Positions 31,555 through 44,385 of a DNA stretch of 64,000 nt are shown here, piece by piece; position 1 is the stretch's first letter; the number at the start of each line of letters is the position of its first letter. The stretch covers positions 24,984,058 to 25,048,057 of the forward strand of contig OZ005689.1 in NCBI GenBank assembly GCA_963930775.1, given 5' to 3'. The position numbers were made by a program, and so were the translations under genes. The notes under the pieces are model-generated. The model was not told where the DNA came from. It did not search any database and was given only the letters and a program-made list of their open reading frames with translations. This DNA comes from Cliona cf. orientalis (lineage: Eukaryota > Porifera > Demospongiae > Clionaida > Clionaidae).

Positions 31555-33190
31555 TTAATACTTTCCAGTTATTAGTTGTAAGGTAAGGTTGAAGCATTTA
31601 TGAATTATGTCAGCTGCAAAAATATAAGTTACTGCTCCTTCATCAAATGTAAGGTAGTCATTAAATAGTAATTGTTGACTATCAGCAGTTATTACAGAGT
31701 CAGATAAACGATGAGGTGGGCCAATAGTCTGTGTAGTGAAAGTTTTTACGACTGCCAATGGACAGACATTAGTGGATACCTGAATAAACTTCTCAACTAT
31801 TCCATAGCCCACAGTAGAATCTGTGCTGAACATCACTGTATAGCTATTTCGCTTCTTAACCTGTTTGTACCCACTACTGAAGTACATTTTCCCATTGATC
31901 ATGGCTTTATGATGAACAGATACATGGTTAATCGGTTTCCTGAGTGCCTGAAGACCATGCGTGATTAGCAGCTGGTCTATCTGGTGAATCTCATGGTCAC
32001 AGAGGATTGATAATTTGGCCATTCCAACTTAATGCACATCTGCTTGAGATCCTGTCCTAATTATATGTATGCATGTAATGTGGATGCATGCATGACCTAT
32101 TGTCATAGTACTAAGTCTAGAGTGACAAATGTATGTGTATTCAATCAATGCAATGCCATACAGGGTAATAAATACCCCCTATTATAATTAAATTTGTCAT
32201 ACAGGGTACAAAGCAACCACAAGAATATACAACACACTATGCAACATACCACCATGCCATGCATGGACATTGCATATAGATCAGAGCTTCATACAGGATA
32301 GTAGTGGACAATAATAGGGTCACATTACCAAGTGAACTCTGAATAATGGACACTTTCTTACTAGCCTGGTCCCATGGTGTTTGTAATTCTGAGGTGCCAC
32401 TCTACTGTAGTCTATAATTATATAGCCTCAGTAGGCTCCTAATCCAGATCAATGTCTAAATACCCAATCTGTGCATACTGTGGATTTCACCTCACTAGGA
32501 ACATTCAGTTTTACGAGTCTCAAATTGTACTTAGGTATAAACTCTACAACAAAAATGTTCCAAGCGAGCTGTAAAGCGCAGTACACATAAAATTATAATT
32601 AAAGTATGTCAGTCTCCCCTTTACCTTTGAAATGTGCTTAGATAGGACTTGACTTGAAAAGGACAAGCGGGAGATTCCATCAGAAGCTGTCTTTCTCTGC
32701 GGAGCTTGTTCCCAAGTAAAGCTGCTATAACAATCTAGTTAATATTGAACATATTATACCAGTCAATTAATTATGGATTTATATTGTACATATGGTGCAA
32801 TGTATATGCAAATCACTACTTAAGGATGGCATGCAAGCAATGGTGAACATCAAAGGATGCTTGTGATTTTTTTAGGGAGGCACTCTATTGCTCGTTAGAG
32901 ATTTCCCTGATGGGCACATATACTGGGTGCCAAGAAGTACTTTGATGCTATAGATACATAATTACAGACTAAGAGAACAATGGTATATAATATTATACTA
33001 CCTGCTTTGAGATTCCATGTGTAGCATGGGAATATTTTAACAAATTGCCCATTTGTCCTTCAAATGGGAAGGCCGAGTGAGTCCACAGTTGCCCATAACA
33101 CCTGACATAAAAAGGGAGATGCATTAGCATGTGAACATTGATGCCACAATTCTCCAATCCTAAAGGAATCACCGTGGTAAACACACAATC
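31555..33190 (-). pseudogene. tnp2/DUF4218 transposase, 3' part, copy 2
   Basis: The DUF4218 piece is at 33190-32993 (NCGINVHMLMHLPFYVRCYG, WTHSAFPFEGQMGNLLKYSH) and the C-terminal exon at about 32030-31555 (MYFSSGYKQVKKRNSYTVMF, then DECAY-free sequence to the stop). They match the same parts of the 24216-28445 gene. No tnp2 catalytic core is seen upstream, so it is truncated. The exon between them is not recognised. Confidence 0.7.
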
Positions 33191-33646
33191 AAATTAAAAT
33201 GGCATGAATACTAACCATAGTACTCTTCCACTAATTTGCAAAACTTCTTTAATAACTTTTCAGCTATCTCAACATCATCATTTGAAACTTTGCTACAACC
33301 TGATCGCCTTCACAAGTAGCAGGATATGGACGTAGAGCACATCCAGTAGTATACCATAGAGGGTCACAGGAATATAGTACAACAGGAAGTACTTCCACTC
33401 ACTTGCTGCATTGGAATGAAGTATGTTTCGTTCTTGCTTTCGTGTAGTCTCCTTCATGCCTGACTCCATTGTGCATATGCATGCCTTATTGTAGGCGGAG
33501 CTAATAATTATTAATTTTATTAGTACTGCCCTGGTACCGGAACGAGACTAAAGCCAACGGTATGGCGCCGCGCGCGCAATCACTTTCGAATTTCTGATTC
33601 CGCCGCGCGTGCGCGCGCAGGCTGTGCACATGGCGCATCCCTGCTG
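33191..33646. other. non-coding stretch
   Basis: Contains a CG-rich GCGCGCGC segment near 33570-33620. No supported gene. Confidence 0.35.
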
Positions 33647-33792
33647 TCGAATCCCATTGGTCAGTTTTACCAGGAAACATCACGCTACAATGGATTTGGA
33701 GCGTTACAAATCCCAGCCGTCGAATCCCATTGGTCAGTTTTACCAGGAAACATCACGCGACCATGGATTTGGCGCTCATTTTGCCCACAGAG
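33647..33792. repeat. 73-bp tandem duplication upstream of a gene
   Basis: Two copies beginning TCGAATCCCATTGGTCAG and ending near ATGGATTTGG. CCCATTGG is a CCAAT-box-like word, so this may be part of the promoter for the 33990 gene. Confidence 0.7.
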
Positions 33793-33989
33793 CTAACTAG
33801 CTAGCTAGCTAGAGTTAGCTTGATCTCCTGTCTATCTGTGCTAGTCCTGTACCCTCTGCTTGCCAGCTCAATAGTGAACGGCGAGGCCTACTGGATCTTC
33901 ATCTTCAACGAAGGTATAGCGAATTGATCTTCCTGTATATCTTGTCAGTATACATCATGTGCTCTTTTTTTTATTTCAGAGACTCAAAT

Positions 33990-36900
33990 ATGGCAGAAGA
34001 TGATATAGCTATACTGCTGCAAACTGCTATTTCTGAAATGCAAGAATCAAGGAGGCAGGCTGAGGTCTTAATGAGACACAATCAGCAACTGGTGGATCAA
34101 AACAATCAACTTGCGGACAAGATGAAAGAACTGGTGGCCACCAAACAACGAAAGCAACTTTCCAAAGTCCAGGTGTCTGTTCAGACAAAGGTATTGAAAC
34201 TGTGTGTACTAATTTAATAGTGCATAGGTACTAATTACGCTTTGTGTGATTGTGTATCGAATGGTACGTGTCCTCAGATTTTGCTGTAGGAAGGGAAACA
34301 AATTATTACATCATTACAGTGCATATTGACTTTATAGTGGTATATATGCAGTTACCACTCACAGTAGAGTAGTGATGTCGATCCAGTAGTAGCTAGCTAG
34401 TAATGTGTTGATATGGAGTTTACCCTATAGTCTGTTGTGCAATTGGGGATGGGACAAAAGGACTATTAGTCTGCAGTGATAGTATTCTCTAATACTTGAA
34501 AACTTCACAAGTGTTTAATTGTGCATGCATATGTATGTGGTCGTCCTGGTTCTGAGACGGTCCCTTCTAGGGAGCAATGTACTCAGTGTACCCCACTTAT
34601 TGTGGGAGTGACAACCTTATACATGTACAAGCACAATTTGCCTATTTCCAAAATCTGTGAGCATAATAAGATTATAAAGCAATTAAAAGAGCTTACTATA
34701 GTTGGTGCTCACCTTCTCCGGCAACCCTGGCTCTGAGACGGTTCTACGGAAGCAATGTACTCAGTGTACCCCATAATGGGAGTGGTTGTTGGTGAAGTGA
34801 AGCACAATTTTGCCTTTCATTAAGTGGAAATTGGCTTTCCCTATACTAAATATACCAATCCCCCCTCCCCCCCCCTGATTTCTATTTGCTCCTCCTTAAG
34901 TTTCCTGCTATGTGTTTGCCCCCTCTTGAGTGAAATCTACCCTGCAAGCTATATTTAGTTGATATTGTTGCAAGGAAGTTTATGATTTTGGGTTTGTGCA
35001 TGACTATGTCCAGCTTCTGGTGAAATATTCCTATAGGTTGTGAGGGATAGATCTCTCTATGGATTTTAGATTAAGGACCTGAGCTAGGGAGAAATTATTC
35101 AGCAGGGAATTAGTTAGCATTGATTTACCAGTGTATTAGATAATTATCTATATATTACATGTGTATATAATTATCGTACCCTCGCATAAGAGAGGGCCCA
35201 TGGGCGGTGCACCTTACATTGGGCCAAGATTGGAGGATGGGCCGATATTCGAGGTCTCATAGATCAGTATTGCATTTATACGTGAAAGAGCGCCCAGGTA
35301 AGTTACCCATGCTATCTTCAGAATTTGAATAGTAGCAGCGGCTACTATTGATTTCAGCCTTATTCAAGCACGGTTACCAATCGAGAGGAAGGGCGGCTGC
35401 GATACTTCACCATGTGTCGCTGATTGCAGCCGTATTAAGTGGGCATGGCTAACCGTGTACGATCGTTTATTTGTGCTGAAACGTGGCATAAACCTACATG
35501 TAGCTAGACTTAGTTGTACGGCTGTTTAGCACGCTATTTATTGATCTTACATTGACTATCCGAAGTTCAGTCCACATAAACCAGCCATTTGAGCTGCGTT
35601 TTCAGGGCAGCTACACATGGGTGCATATTTGAGTAAACACTAGACCTTAGCAGGAAAATGAGCCCAAAGTGGGGGGTACCGGCATTCTGTAGTGGGCCCT
35701 CTTTCACGAGGGTACAGTATGTGAACTTGATAATGATGAGATTTTTCTATCGTAAAATACTGCCCTAGAACTTGATCCACAGTGTGTACCGAAATTTTAG
35801 CACCGATGAAGAGGCTGAGAAGCATCAGTGGAACTTTAATGAAAGGTAATAAGCAAATTATTGCTACGTAGTGCCAAGCACTTAACTTAAACAAGCTTAA
35901 TACTCCAGGTTTGAATCACTATTCAACAAAGGAGTAACTAGGGAGATAATTCGTGAAATACAGACCGATGTTCCAAACACCAAAGAAGAAGAAATACTTT
36001 GTAAGCTAATTTTAATGACTAGCCATGTATATTATTACAGGGGGCACCCTGGGTCCTCCCCGCCCCCTCACTGGCATTCCTCCTGAAATTGCCAAGTATT
36101 ATAATTATCGTACTTGCTCTAGCTATCGAACATTCTAGTAACCCGAATGGCAAGTTTGAAATATTTTATTTCCATTCTAATTCATTGAATGTGCCGAATT
36201 TCAAATTTTCTCACTAATTGAATAATCACAAGGTATGCAATCATAGCAGGAGATGTACAGAGTTCAGCATCAACACATCTATTTGTGGCTTCCATGATTA
36301 TCGTAGAGTGTGGCACCTTATTCTTGCATGGATGGTGTCCATAAGCGGAAAAGGACTATGAATATCATTTTATGATTGCAGTCAGACACTAGAGCTAACA
36401 ATGATCGATAAATTTAAAGCTGGTCATCTACCAGAGAGATAGGTAAGCACGGCAATAGCTAGCGCTTCCTCCATTTTTCTATAGATCTATTCTATTTTTA
36501 CTCAAACAAGCTGCTGAATTTATTCATATAATATCGAAGGGCCATAATTATTAATTTTGGCCATAAAAGAGCAAGTACATACTAATACATGTTGTAGAGA
36601 AGCCACTAGATACCATTTCAGAGGTTGTAAAGTTCAGCCCCCCCCCCCCTTAGTTTGGGTATGCTAACTTGCATTAGCCCCTCTATCATTCCTGCAGGTG
36701 GATGTCGTGTGTATTTCAAATCTTTAAATGATGACAGGAAATGCCGAACATCTGGCGCATATAATCAGCACAGGACCAAGCAAAAAAGGATTGGATGTCT
36801 TAAACATGTAAGGTTGTATAATATGTAATCTAGCTTTCACTGACTGTAAGGTGGCTCACACAAAGTCATAAATTTCAAAATTTCCTGGGGGGGGGGGGGG

Positions 36901-37496
36901 GGGCGGGGGGAGCATGCCCCAGACCCCTAGTATGGGTATGCTGCCACATACTAGGTTTTACCCCCCACTACGAAACAAATTAAATCCCCAATCATTGCAT
37001 TAAATAGTACAGTAACAACAATTATTCACTTCCAAATTAATTTTGCAGAAACTTAAAATCCGAAGCTTAGGACTGGACACAGCTGCCTCAGAACACACGT
37101 GGAGTGCTACACACAAACAGCGTTTACGAAAACTCCTTACAACAGATTATGTCATCAGAATCCTCCGATGAAGAAGACACTGAATCTGGTGGGAGGTCTG
37201 TTTTGAAAGTAAAGAAGTTATTATGGCTCAAAAAGAAATATAGAAACGCCTTTCATCAAATCGATACAGCATATTACAACAGCCACAAAAAATCGAAAGA
37301 TAAACTTAAGCATCGTATTTCTGGACCTGATAGTGTTCGTCAACTGCCTGAGGATGCACCCAGATTTGTTATCAAATCTGAATACCACCGGGATAATCAG
37401 GAATCAGATCCAGGACTCAACTCGTCCATCAGTGATCCTACATCCCAAGATCCACAACTTAACTCCTCACTGTCCTCAGCTAATGATTCTGAGTAA
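33990..37496 (+). pseudogene. five-exon coiled-coil protein gene with one frameshift
   Basis: Exons: 33980-34190 (ATG 33990), 35783-35845, 35909-36000, 36698-36807 and 37049-37496, with GT..AG borders and agreeing phases up to the last exon. The N-terminal 66 residues form a coiled coil (MQESRRQAEVLMRHNQQLVD). Then come RNFSTDEEAEKHQWNFNER and GVTREIIREIQTDVP. A basic, Cys-containing CRVYFKSLNDDRKCR segment follows. In the last exon KQRLRKLLTTDY is one frame and SSESSDEEDTESGG the next, with the change near 37148 (an apparent 2-base loss). The tail has LKVKKLLWLKKKYRNAF. I recognise it only as a type of repetitive invertebrate gene, perhaps transposon-linked. If the shift is a sequence error the gene could be intact. 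Confidence 0.5.
34191..35782. other. long intron with a 180-bp direct repeat
   Basis: TCTGAGACGG...AGCAATGTACTCAGTGTACC occurs at about 34550 and again at about 34731. Otherwise non-coding. Confidence 0.5.
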
Positions 37497-38374
37497 TTAT
37501 TGTTGTCTTAAACTAGAGGAGGTTGGCCACGCATCATGATACATTGATAGCTTACTTGATTTTCATCCCCGCCCATCCCAATTTTTACTGGCCAACTCTA
37601 CGAATTTTATTGCTATTGTGCATATGCAGTAGAGCGACTCTACCCAAGTATATAGAAAATATAATCTAGATCTAGTCTAGTGTCCTGATGAGTAAGAAAT
37701 AAAGTGCCTCCTCCTGCCCCTACTTTTTGGAAAAGGGGATGAAAATTATTTTATGTCCTTAGCATTCCTGAACAAAATTTTTTATTGGTGATGTTTGATG
37801 ATGCATGTCCAACCTAGCCTCCTAGATCCTCTGGTCCTTAATAATCACCATTCATTATTGTTTAGAACAGGCTATTTTATTGTCATACTTATGGTCCAAG
37901 CCAATTATTCACGAGACTGTCTAACTTCAGATCATGATCAATCATCTGCAGCTTCATTTATTACAATTATTATAATTTTCAGCATAGTATCAGATTCTGA
38001 AAATTTACATAAATATGAAAAATAAGTGCACTTCAGTATCAGTGTATTAATTTATTTATGGTCTTTCAGCTTACATCAGCTAATGGTACTATGTGGAGTC
38101 ATGGATGTTAAGTATCTTGTAGCAGATAGATATATTCTGAAATATGATCTTTCTGTGGCAGTTTTTCCCAGATAATATGCTGAAACATGGCAATAAAGCA
38201 TATTTCTCTACTGACATAATATATGTGTAAATATGATGTTTCAATACCTTTATCCACATATTTTCTCATAGTGGAAAGGTGGCCAGTGTGCTCTGCTGAA
38301 ATATGATTAAACTTCCGCAAACATCATATTTCAGCTGCTGCTTAAACTTGGATAAACTGACAGGAACCTGGTCT
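37497..38374. other. non-coding stretch with CATATTTCAGC repeats
   Basis: Between 38120 and 38340 the word ATATGAT or ATCATATTTCAG occurs several times in both orientations. No supported gene. Confidence 0.35.
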
Positions 38375-39840
38375 TTACATATGTTTATCTGGCTTTCTAA
38401 CAGGGATAAATATACCATTTCGTCCAGTGCTCATGATGGCCATACTGTTTTTTTGACACACCCAGCACAAGTCTGTCATCGGCTTCATGACCATGATGTG
38501 TGGTGTCAGCTTCCTCCACATGATGCAGAAAGTGGAATAAGCTGCAGCTTTTAGATCAGCTTCATCTGCTGACAACTTGTACTCCACCCACACTGCCTAC
38601 AATACGAGGTATGTACTGAAAGGTGGGATCCATACTGCGATGTACATTGTGGTTGTTTCTTAAGTGGGGATACCTTTTTAGTTGTACTAGATGGAAGGAG
38701 CTGAAGGTTGTCCTTGTACCCTGGAATCCTACCAGGCAGCAGGATAGCATGCTTTTCGGCGTAGTTGTTGATAAAGGATAGGAGATTCTTTATCTCCTCA
38801 AACTTTAATGCATTCTTGGGTGCATGCTTGGTGTTCCCATGTACCCTGGTAGTCAACCCCAAGGCTGAATAGCTTGCTTTTAAGCTCACGAAGCGATCCT
38901 TTCCTGTATTAGTATGTTTCATTTTCCCATGTCAAAAAATGCTCACTTGTAGCTAACCTATTCCATGCAGCTTTTGAAACGTGTTCCTGCATACTCGTAC
39001 TCCCTTGTGATGGAAGGCCATGGAAGATCTCTGGCGTGATACAACTGGCCGGTGGGACTTGGTGTTGGGAGTGTCTGACAGCAAAGCTGAGATCTGACCC
39101 AGGATGACAAGGTCCAGTTCGTCCCTTGAGAGCTCAGCATACTGCATTCGCATGCTCTCATAGTGCTCCCTGAGGAATACTGTGCTGCAAGGTTTACCAC
39201 TAGCCCACTTGCAACCACATCCCTTCTCTAGGAACACCGTTAGGTCGGGATCTGGATCATCCTATCAAAAAATGAAAAGTAAGTTGGTTGGGCTGCATTT
39301 TGGACTTTTTTAAGGGGGGTGCACAAAAGTTACGTCAAGGCCACACTATACACATCTAGCACCACCCCCCCCCCCCCCCCAAAAAGATGGAAATAGTAGT
39401 GTTTGATATACCTCATTGACTGTACTGTTCTCAGTTGCAGGATTGTCTTGCAGAGTTGCTTGGGTGGTGTTCTCTGGGAGTTCCAAGAGGTCAGCTGGAA
39501 GACGGGAGACTGCATCATCTACATTGAATTGCAGGTCATTGATGAGTGGTTCATCTGCTCCAGTATCTTCATCGCAGCTGTCCTCTTCATAGCAAAAAGC
39601 TGTTTCAATAATATTTAGCTAGAATACTGTAATGATTATTATGATACACATAACCGTCACAGTGTATATCACTCTCCTCATCCTCAACTATAATGAATAA
39701 TGGTATGGGGTATGGTAAAGTATGGTTAATAAGGAAGTGTAGTGTTGATTACCTGGTGAATCATTGGCAGGGTCGTCCCCACAAAAATAATCTTCCAGGA
39801 AGTCGTCGAAGGCGGAGCTATCGGCACCACCTAGAAAGTG
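38375..39840 (-). pseudogene. recurrent invertebrate repeat-family protein, decayed
   Basis: Likely exons: 39838-39752 (SAFDDFLEDYFCGDDPAND), a short acidic exon near 39690-39654, 39590-39411 (VDDAVSRLPADLLELPENT), 39262-38945 (VFLEKGCGCKWASGKPCS, then RDELDLVILGQISAL and VCRNTFQKLHGIG), and 38922-38551 (NLLSFINNYAEKHAILLPGR, GYKDNLQLLPSS). A frame change near 38655 leads to AAYSTFCIMWRKLTPHIMVM and DLCWVCQKNS, down to 38375. I know this motif series from many uncharacterised cnidarian and sponge proteins that behave as repeats, probably transposon-encoded. I do not know the enzyme class. The Cys spacing suggests zinc binding. Confidence 0.6.
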
Positions 39841-40229
39841 TGATTCGCGAGCGAAGCGATTGAGGCTCGAGCGGCTTCTCTGTCCTTGGACATGGTGAAA
39901 AAAGTACACTACCTGTCTTAAAACGAGTGAACGCAGGTGAAACGGAGGAGCCCGCGCGCGCACTTTCTAATTAGCGTCCTTAGCAATGCACTCCGTATAC
40001 CAACGGCCAGGACAGCCTGTTCGTCGGACATGGTGGTGTGTTTGAGCGTTCTCTGCAGCTCTCGGTGCGATTCAACTCGTACAAACGCTGCATCATAGAG
40101 AGGGAAGGTCAGTTCGTTCATTGCTGTCATCTCGATTTTGGTCGAGTTGGACCTTAGTCACTAAAAATGCCTATAGCCACTATTACGCGTTGGTCCCGTA
40201 TGCCGGGTTTTCCCGTAGGCGGTCACATA
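39841..40229. other. CG-richer spacer, possible upstream exon
   Basis: A minus-strand frame at 40130-39918 includes AFVRVESHRELQRTLKHT, which could be the first exon or leader of the 39840-38375 gene. Not supported further. Confidence 0.3.
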
Positions 40230-40231
40230 TA

Positions 40232-40606
40232 CAGTCCAACCTCGATTATCCGAACCCCTTTGGCCAAGGGGAAATCTTGAACCGTTCGGATGAGCAAGGA
40301 GTTCGGATAACGTTGACCACGCCCAAGCCACACCCATGAAATCGATAATGCCTGCAAAAACGTATCTATGCCGAGCATTTCGACGATTTTAATCTCATCC
40401 TCGATTGATAGAACACTTACCTTGCGTTTGTTTTACTTCTTTGAGTGTTAGAACTACATTTGTTAGCAGTGCAGCAGCTGGTTCTCACGTGGCAACTACG
40501 AGGCATAGGTTTACTGCGCATGCGCAATTGGGTCACGTGGTCACAATGTGTACTTTGATCCTGCATTTTCTTTGGATATCGAGTTCGGATAATCAAGGTT
40601 GGACTG
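40232..40606. mobile_element. pogo/Tigger-like non-autonomous element
   Basis: Ends CAGTCCAACCTCGATTATCC and GGATAATCAAGGTTGGACTG are inverted repeats flanked by TA (40230-40231 and 40607-40608). The GATTATCCGAAC words are typical of pogo/Tigger-type ends. No gene inside. Confidence 0.85.
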
Positions 40607-40998
40607 TACCTTTATTTAAATATTGACAGTCTTTACTACCATATTATGCACAATGAGAACAACGGGGATGTGGTCAACCTTCATGTTATGAGAATTGGAT
40701 CATGCATACATTGTAATCGATTATCTATGGTATTACCCATCAATACAGCTGTGGATAGCAAAACCATATGGTACTAATTTTGTCATTTCCATCAATATGC
40801 CAGCAGTAGTTAGGTCCCTGTGATTTCTAATGAATACACTCAAGGCTGTTATACCTTTGAATGATACTGCCTTCTGTTTAGTCTCTTCTCCTCAATGCAA
40901 CACCCTCGGGATCTAATGAATTGAGAATCCGTCGAACCCCTTCTCTGCAATGATAATAGCTATAGTGATCATAGTGCATGGGGATAAGATATGCCGTA

Positions 40999-41373
40999 TA
41001 TAGACGACTTAAGGTGTGAACGTTTATCTCATTAAAAGGTGTGAATCGCACTATATCACACGTATGCATACGCCCACTGGTGGTCAAAAATACACTATGG
41101 GTATGGGAAGAAATGCTCTAAAATACTTACAAAATAGCAAGGACTCTTGCCATTCATCTATCACCACAATTATGGATACTTTAGTTCCCGATCTTACTGC
41201 ACTCAGGCTCTAGGGTGCTGCTCGATTTTTATCGTGTCGTAGCAACTGAGAGTATTTCTATTCCCAAATACGACTAATACATTTGAGGCTGCAGCAAAGG
41301 TGCAATTCGCGCCTGGTCACACCTCCTGGTGGTCATCTAATTGGCTATATGTTCACGCCTTAAGTCGTCTATA
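40999..41373. mobile_element. TA-flanked inverted-repeat element
   Basis: TATAGACGACTTAAGG at the left is matched by CTTAAGTCGTCTATA at the right, with further inner similarity (GGTGTGAA/TTCACGCC, CCACTGGTGGTC/CTGGTGGTCATC). About 375 bp, non-coding. Confidence 0.75.
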
Positions 41374-41639
41374 GCTACAAATTTAATACACATGGTAGTT
41401 AAAAATCAGGCATACCTTGAAATTCTAAGTCCATACAATTGCTGTAGGTAGTCTGAGGTGCATAGCTCGATATCCCAGGAGAGAACCAGACTCGCTGAGT
41501 TCTTCATATATACACTCAAAGGCTGACTAATCAGCCACAAAATTTGAATCATGCAGCTATGCAAAATGGGCTCTTCCATCTAATAGGCATACATCCCCTA
41601 TTGAGGAGTGATAATTACATCCTGAGGGGGCTTTTTTTG

Positions 41640-41935
41640 GCGAGTTTCTTGAGGATCCTTTTGGCAATTTAATTGGTTCTCATGGGCCTCTTTTGGCGAT
41701 TTTAATTAATCTTGTGGGGTATTTACTACCAAAAAGCAGATTCCGGAGGGGTCAAGCAACCATTTATTAATTTCCAGAGGGTATTTCAGATAAATTTAAT
41801 TGATCCTAGGGGGCTAAACTGTCCAAATTATTTCTTCTTGGGGGGGGGGGGGCATAACAAGTTAATTAGTTCCTGAGGGGTCATTTCACAATTTGCTTCT
41901 CAATAGGGGGTGTTTGCTTATTAAATGGAAAAGCC
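41640..41935. repeat. degenerate ~55-bp G-rich tandem repeat
   Basis: Five or six loose copies of AATTNNTTCTNGNGGGGNN followed by a T-rich CATTTTGGCNA part. It includes a G12 run near 41841. Confidence 0.5.
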
Positions 41936-42339
41936 CAATATTTAAAGTATATTATAGTAAATTTAAAAGCTTACCATTAAGCACCGAGTAACTATCCTAA
42001 GATCACTGGGAGCACCTCTTCTTCGAAGATTCATCCTTCATCAAAGACGTTTAAGTGTCCTCAGGGATATTATTGTACCATGAATACCAGCAAGGAAACA
42101 TAAAATCAAGTTGTAGGTGTATCCAACATCAAAATAGGCCTTCATAAGCCTCTGTCTAAATAGATCATTATCAAAAGCAACCACTGTTTCAAGATTCGAT
42201 ATACAGGCACACACTATCATATTAACACCAGCAAAGCCATGATCGCTGCTAGTACTTAGCTTAGCTTATTGCATCGGAGTCACGTGATTACCAAATATGG
42301 AAGGTCAAAGTCACGTGATTACCAAATATGGAAGGTCGA

Positions 42340-42660
42340 AGTAGAGTGATGGAAGCATTATTATAGAGTGGAAATACAATGGAAGTAGAATGGAAGTAGA
42401 GTGGAATTGGTAGTCACAGTGGAAATAAGATGGAATTAGAGTGGAAGTAAAGTGGAAGCAAGTGGGTACAATGGAATTACGATGGAAGTAGAGTGGAATT
42501 GGTAGCCACAGTGGAAATAAGGTGGAATTAAAGTGGAATTAGAGTGGAAGGAAGTGGGTGCAATGGAATTACGATGGAAGTGTGTGTCTAGAGTGGAAGT
42601 ATCTTGGAATTAGAATGGAACTAGAGTGGAAGTGAATTTCTAGAATGGAAATACGATTGA
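42340..42660 (+). repeat. degenerate GTGGAA-rich short tandem repeat
   Basis: More than 20 copies of (G/A)(T/A)GGAA(G/T)TA(G/A/C)(A/G), with a superimposed ~70-base period (GAATTGGTAGCCACAGTGG at about 42404 and 42495). Confidence 0.8.
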
Positions 42661-42689
42661 AGGAAGTGGCCCTTACAAGCTACCATACT

Positions 42690-42732
42690 TGTCGGTCCAA
42701 GACAGCCACAGACTGAAGGCACAGCCCACAAG
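42690..42732 (+). repeat. isolated fragment of the 84-bp repeat
   Basis: TTGTCGGTCCAAGACAGCCA plus CAGACTGAAGGCACAG matches the array core, far from the arrays. It follows directly on the GTGGAA repeat, whose word also occurs in the 84-bp unit. Confidence 0.7.
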
Positions 42733-42896
42733 CGACTCTCACAGAGCCATCATTATAGCATTTCCATCATAATATTCCATGCACTACGATTACACTTTGC
42801 GTATGCGCTATTAACATGAGGCCGCGCGTGCCACGCAGTACATACGCAGCAAGTACTAGTGCAGTGTGTGTCGATCACGATCCCTAGAAGTTCATC

Positions 42897-43051
42897 ATGT
42901 CTCGAGCGTAAGTAAACATGAAACTACCTATACATATTGTGGATGCTGCTTTATAAATAATTTTATAATTTAATAATATTCAATATAGCAGCAAAGATCG
43001 TCCACGTGCACGTGGCAACTCAGAGGCTAGTACCTCCTCTCAGAGGCGAGA
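42897..43051 (+). CDS. first two exons of an unknown gene
   Basis: ATG 42897 with a GTAAGT donor after 11 bases, then a TATAG acceptor at 42990 and an exon with KDRPRARGNSEASTSSQRRE to a GTAGGT donor near 43052. Phases agree. Short basic and Ser-rich N-termini like this begin many genes here, but I find no downstream exon. Confidence 0.35.
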
Positions 43052-43504
43052 AGGTAGGTTATAATAACACAGCAAATTAAATACTACTGTAAATGATTCA
43101 GTGATTGATATAAATTTTATCATGCGTGCACTGACAAAAATTATAATTATTAGGTGCTCAAGTTTGGCTTTGGCCCGTTTAAGTGAGCTAGTGCATTGCA
43201 TCCCAGTCACTTTACATAGTACGTGAAGCTCTCATTTCCCATTGATCTGCAGTGTTCGGCATGCAAGTGCATACATGAATATGCATGTTGTGTGACATGA
43301 CAGCATGTATGCACAGTTTGTCTTAGGATTCATATCATACCGTAACGGGCAGACAATAATATAATTGTACCAATATGCAACCTGACTCAATCCAGGTACT
43401 ACTATAGATTTGTACATCCTCTGAATAAGGGAGGGGACACTTTAATATTACTATAGCAATACAAAGGACATTGATCAAGTTGCAAAAGTCACATGATAAT
43501 AATT

Positions 43505-44385
43505 ATATATATACAACGAAAAATATTTTTCATAGCGACAATTTTCTTATATAGTCCGTGTCATCACATGAGGGCATGGATACGCCCGGTTGCTATGAAC
43601 GCGCGGCGCGGGCGGAGAGAAGTCCGCACTACAAGGCTCAGGATTGGTCAGAACTGTAGGGCCGTGTGCACAAAGAAGAGTGGCCTTAATGCCTCGGGCC
43701 ATAGCTACAGCTATAGACGCATTTTGTCGATCGAATGATCGGCGCGAAAGCGCTGCGCGTTTCGAGAGGCCGGCTTGCTGTGCAGGCGCTGGCGCTGGCG
43801 CTAGCCACAGAGCCTCGAGCGAAGCGAGAGGCAAGGTCTGTTCTTTATCATACCTGTCAGTAGTCCGGTAACAACGTTAGAGCAGAGCGAGAACGTCGCC
43901 ATTGTACACTTAGTTGGAGGGGTGTGGCCTCTGAAACCGCTTCAATCTGCGCATGCGCACGGTACTAATGGGATATGTTTGTGCATAGTGAGCATGTACT
44001 GTTATACATGATCATGCATGCTAGCCACATTATCCTATGATTGTGACATTAAACATACTTGTATAATATTATTAATATATTATAAATGACAAAATAGGAA
44101 TACTAAGTTCCATAGTTCCAGATTAATCTTAGTGACATATTATTATAGTATGTGTGTGCGAATCAGAGTTGCTGTGTAAGTGTTGCTGTGTGAATGTTAA
44201 GTTGTGCAGGAGTATTTTAGAGTATCATAATAATATTATTATTATGTTTTATCAGTGACTAAGTCTTGTGCAATCTATCATCTTCATGTTGCTACCATTA
44301 TAACTTAATCCTCACTGCATTGTCTTTTGAACACTCCACGCGCATATGGCGGATCCTTTATCATAGAGTCGGTAGACTCTATAAG
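43505..44385 (+). repeat. duplicated block, part A copy 1
   Basis: Similar in direct orientation to 53764-54600: ATACAACGAAAAATATTTT, then GATTGGTCAGAAC, GTAGGGCCGTGTGCA, GAGCGAGAACGTC, TCTGCGCATGCGCA and CATACTTG occur in the same order in both. Confidence 0.75.

Noticed and set aside
37684-37710. CTGATGAGTAAGAAA as a hammerhead core
   Set aside because: There is no stem II between the two core words and no stem III partner.
43547-43871. Ala-rich frames on both strands near 43700
   Set aside because: They derive from a GCGCTGGCGCTGGCGC run and lie inside the duplicated block A, where the other copy has no equivalent frame.
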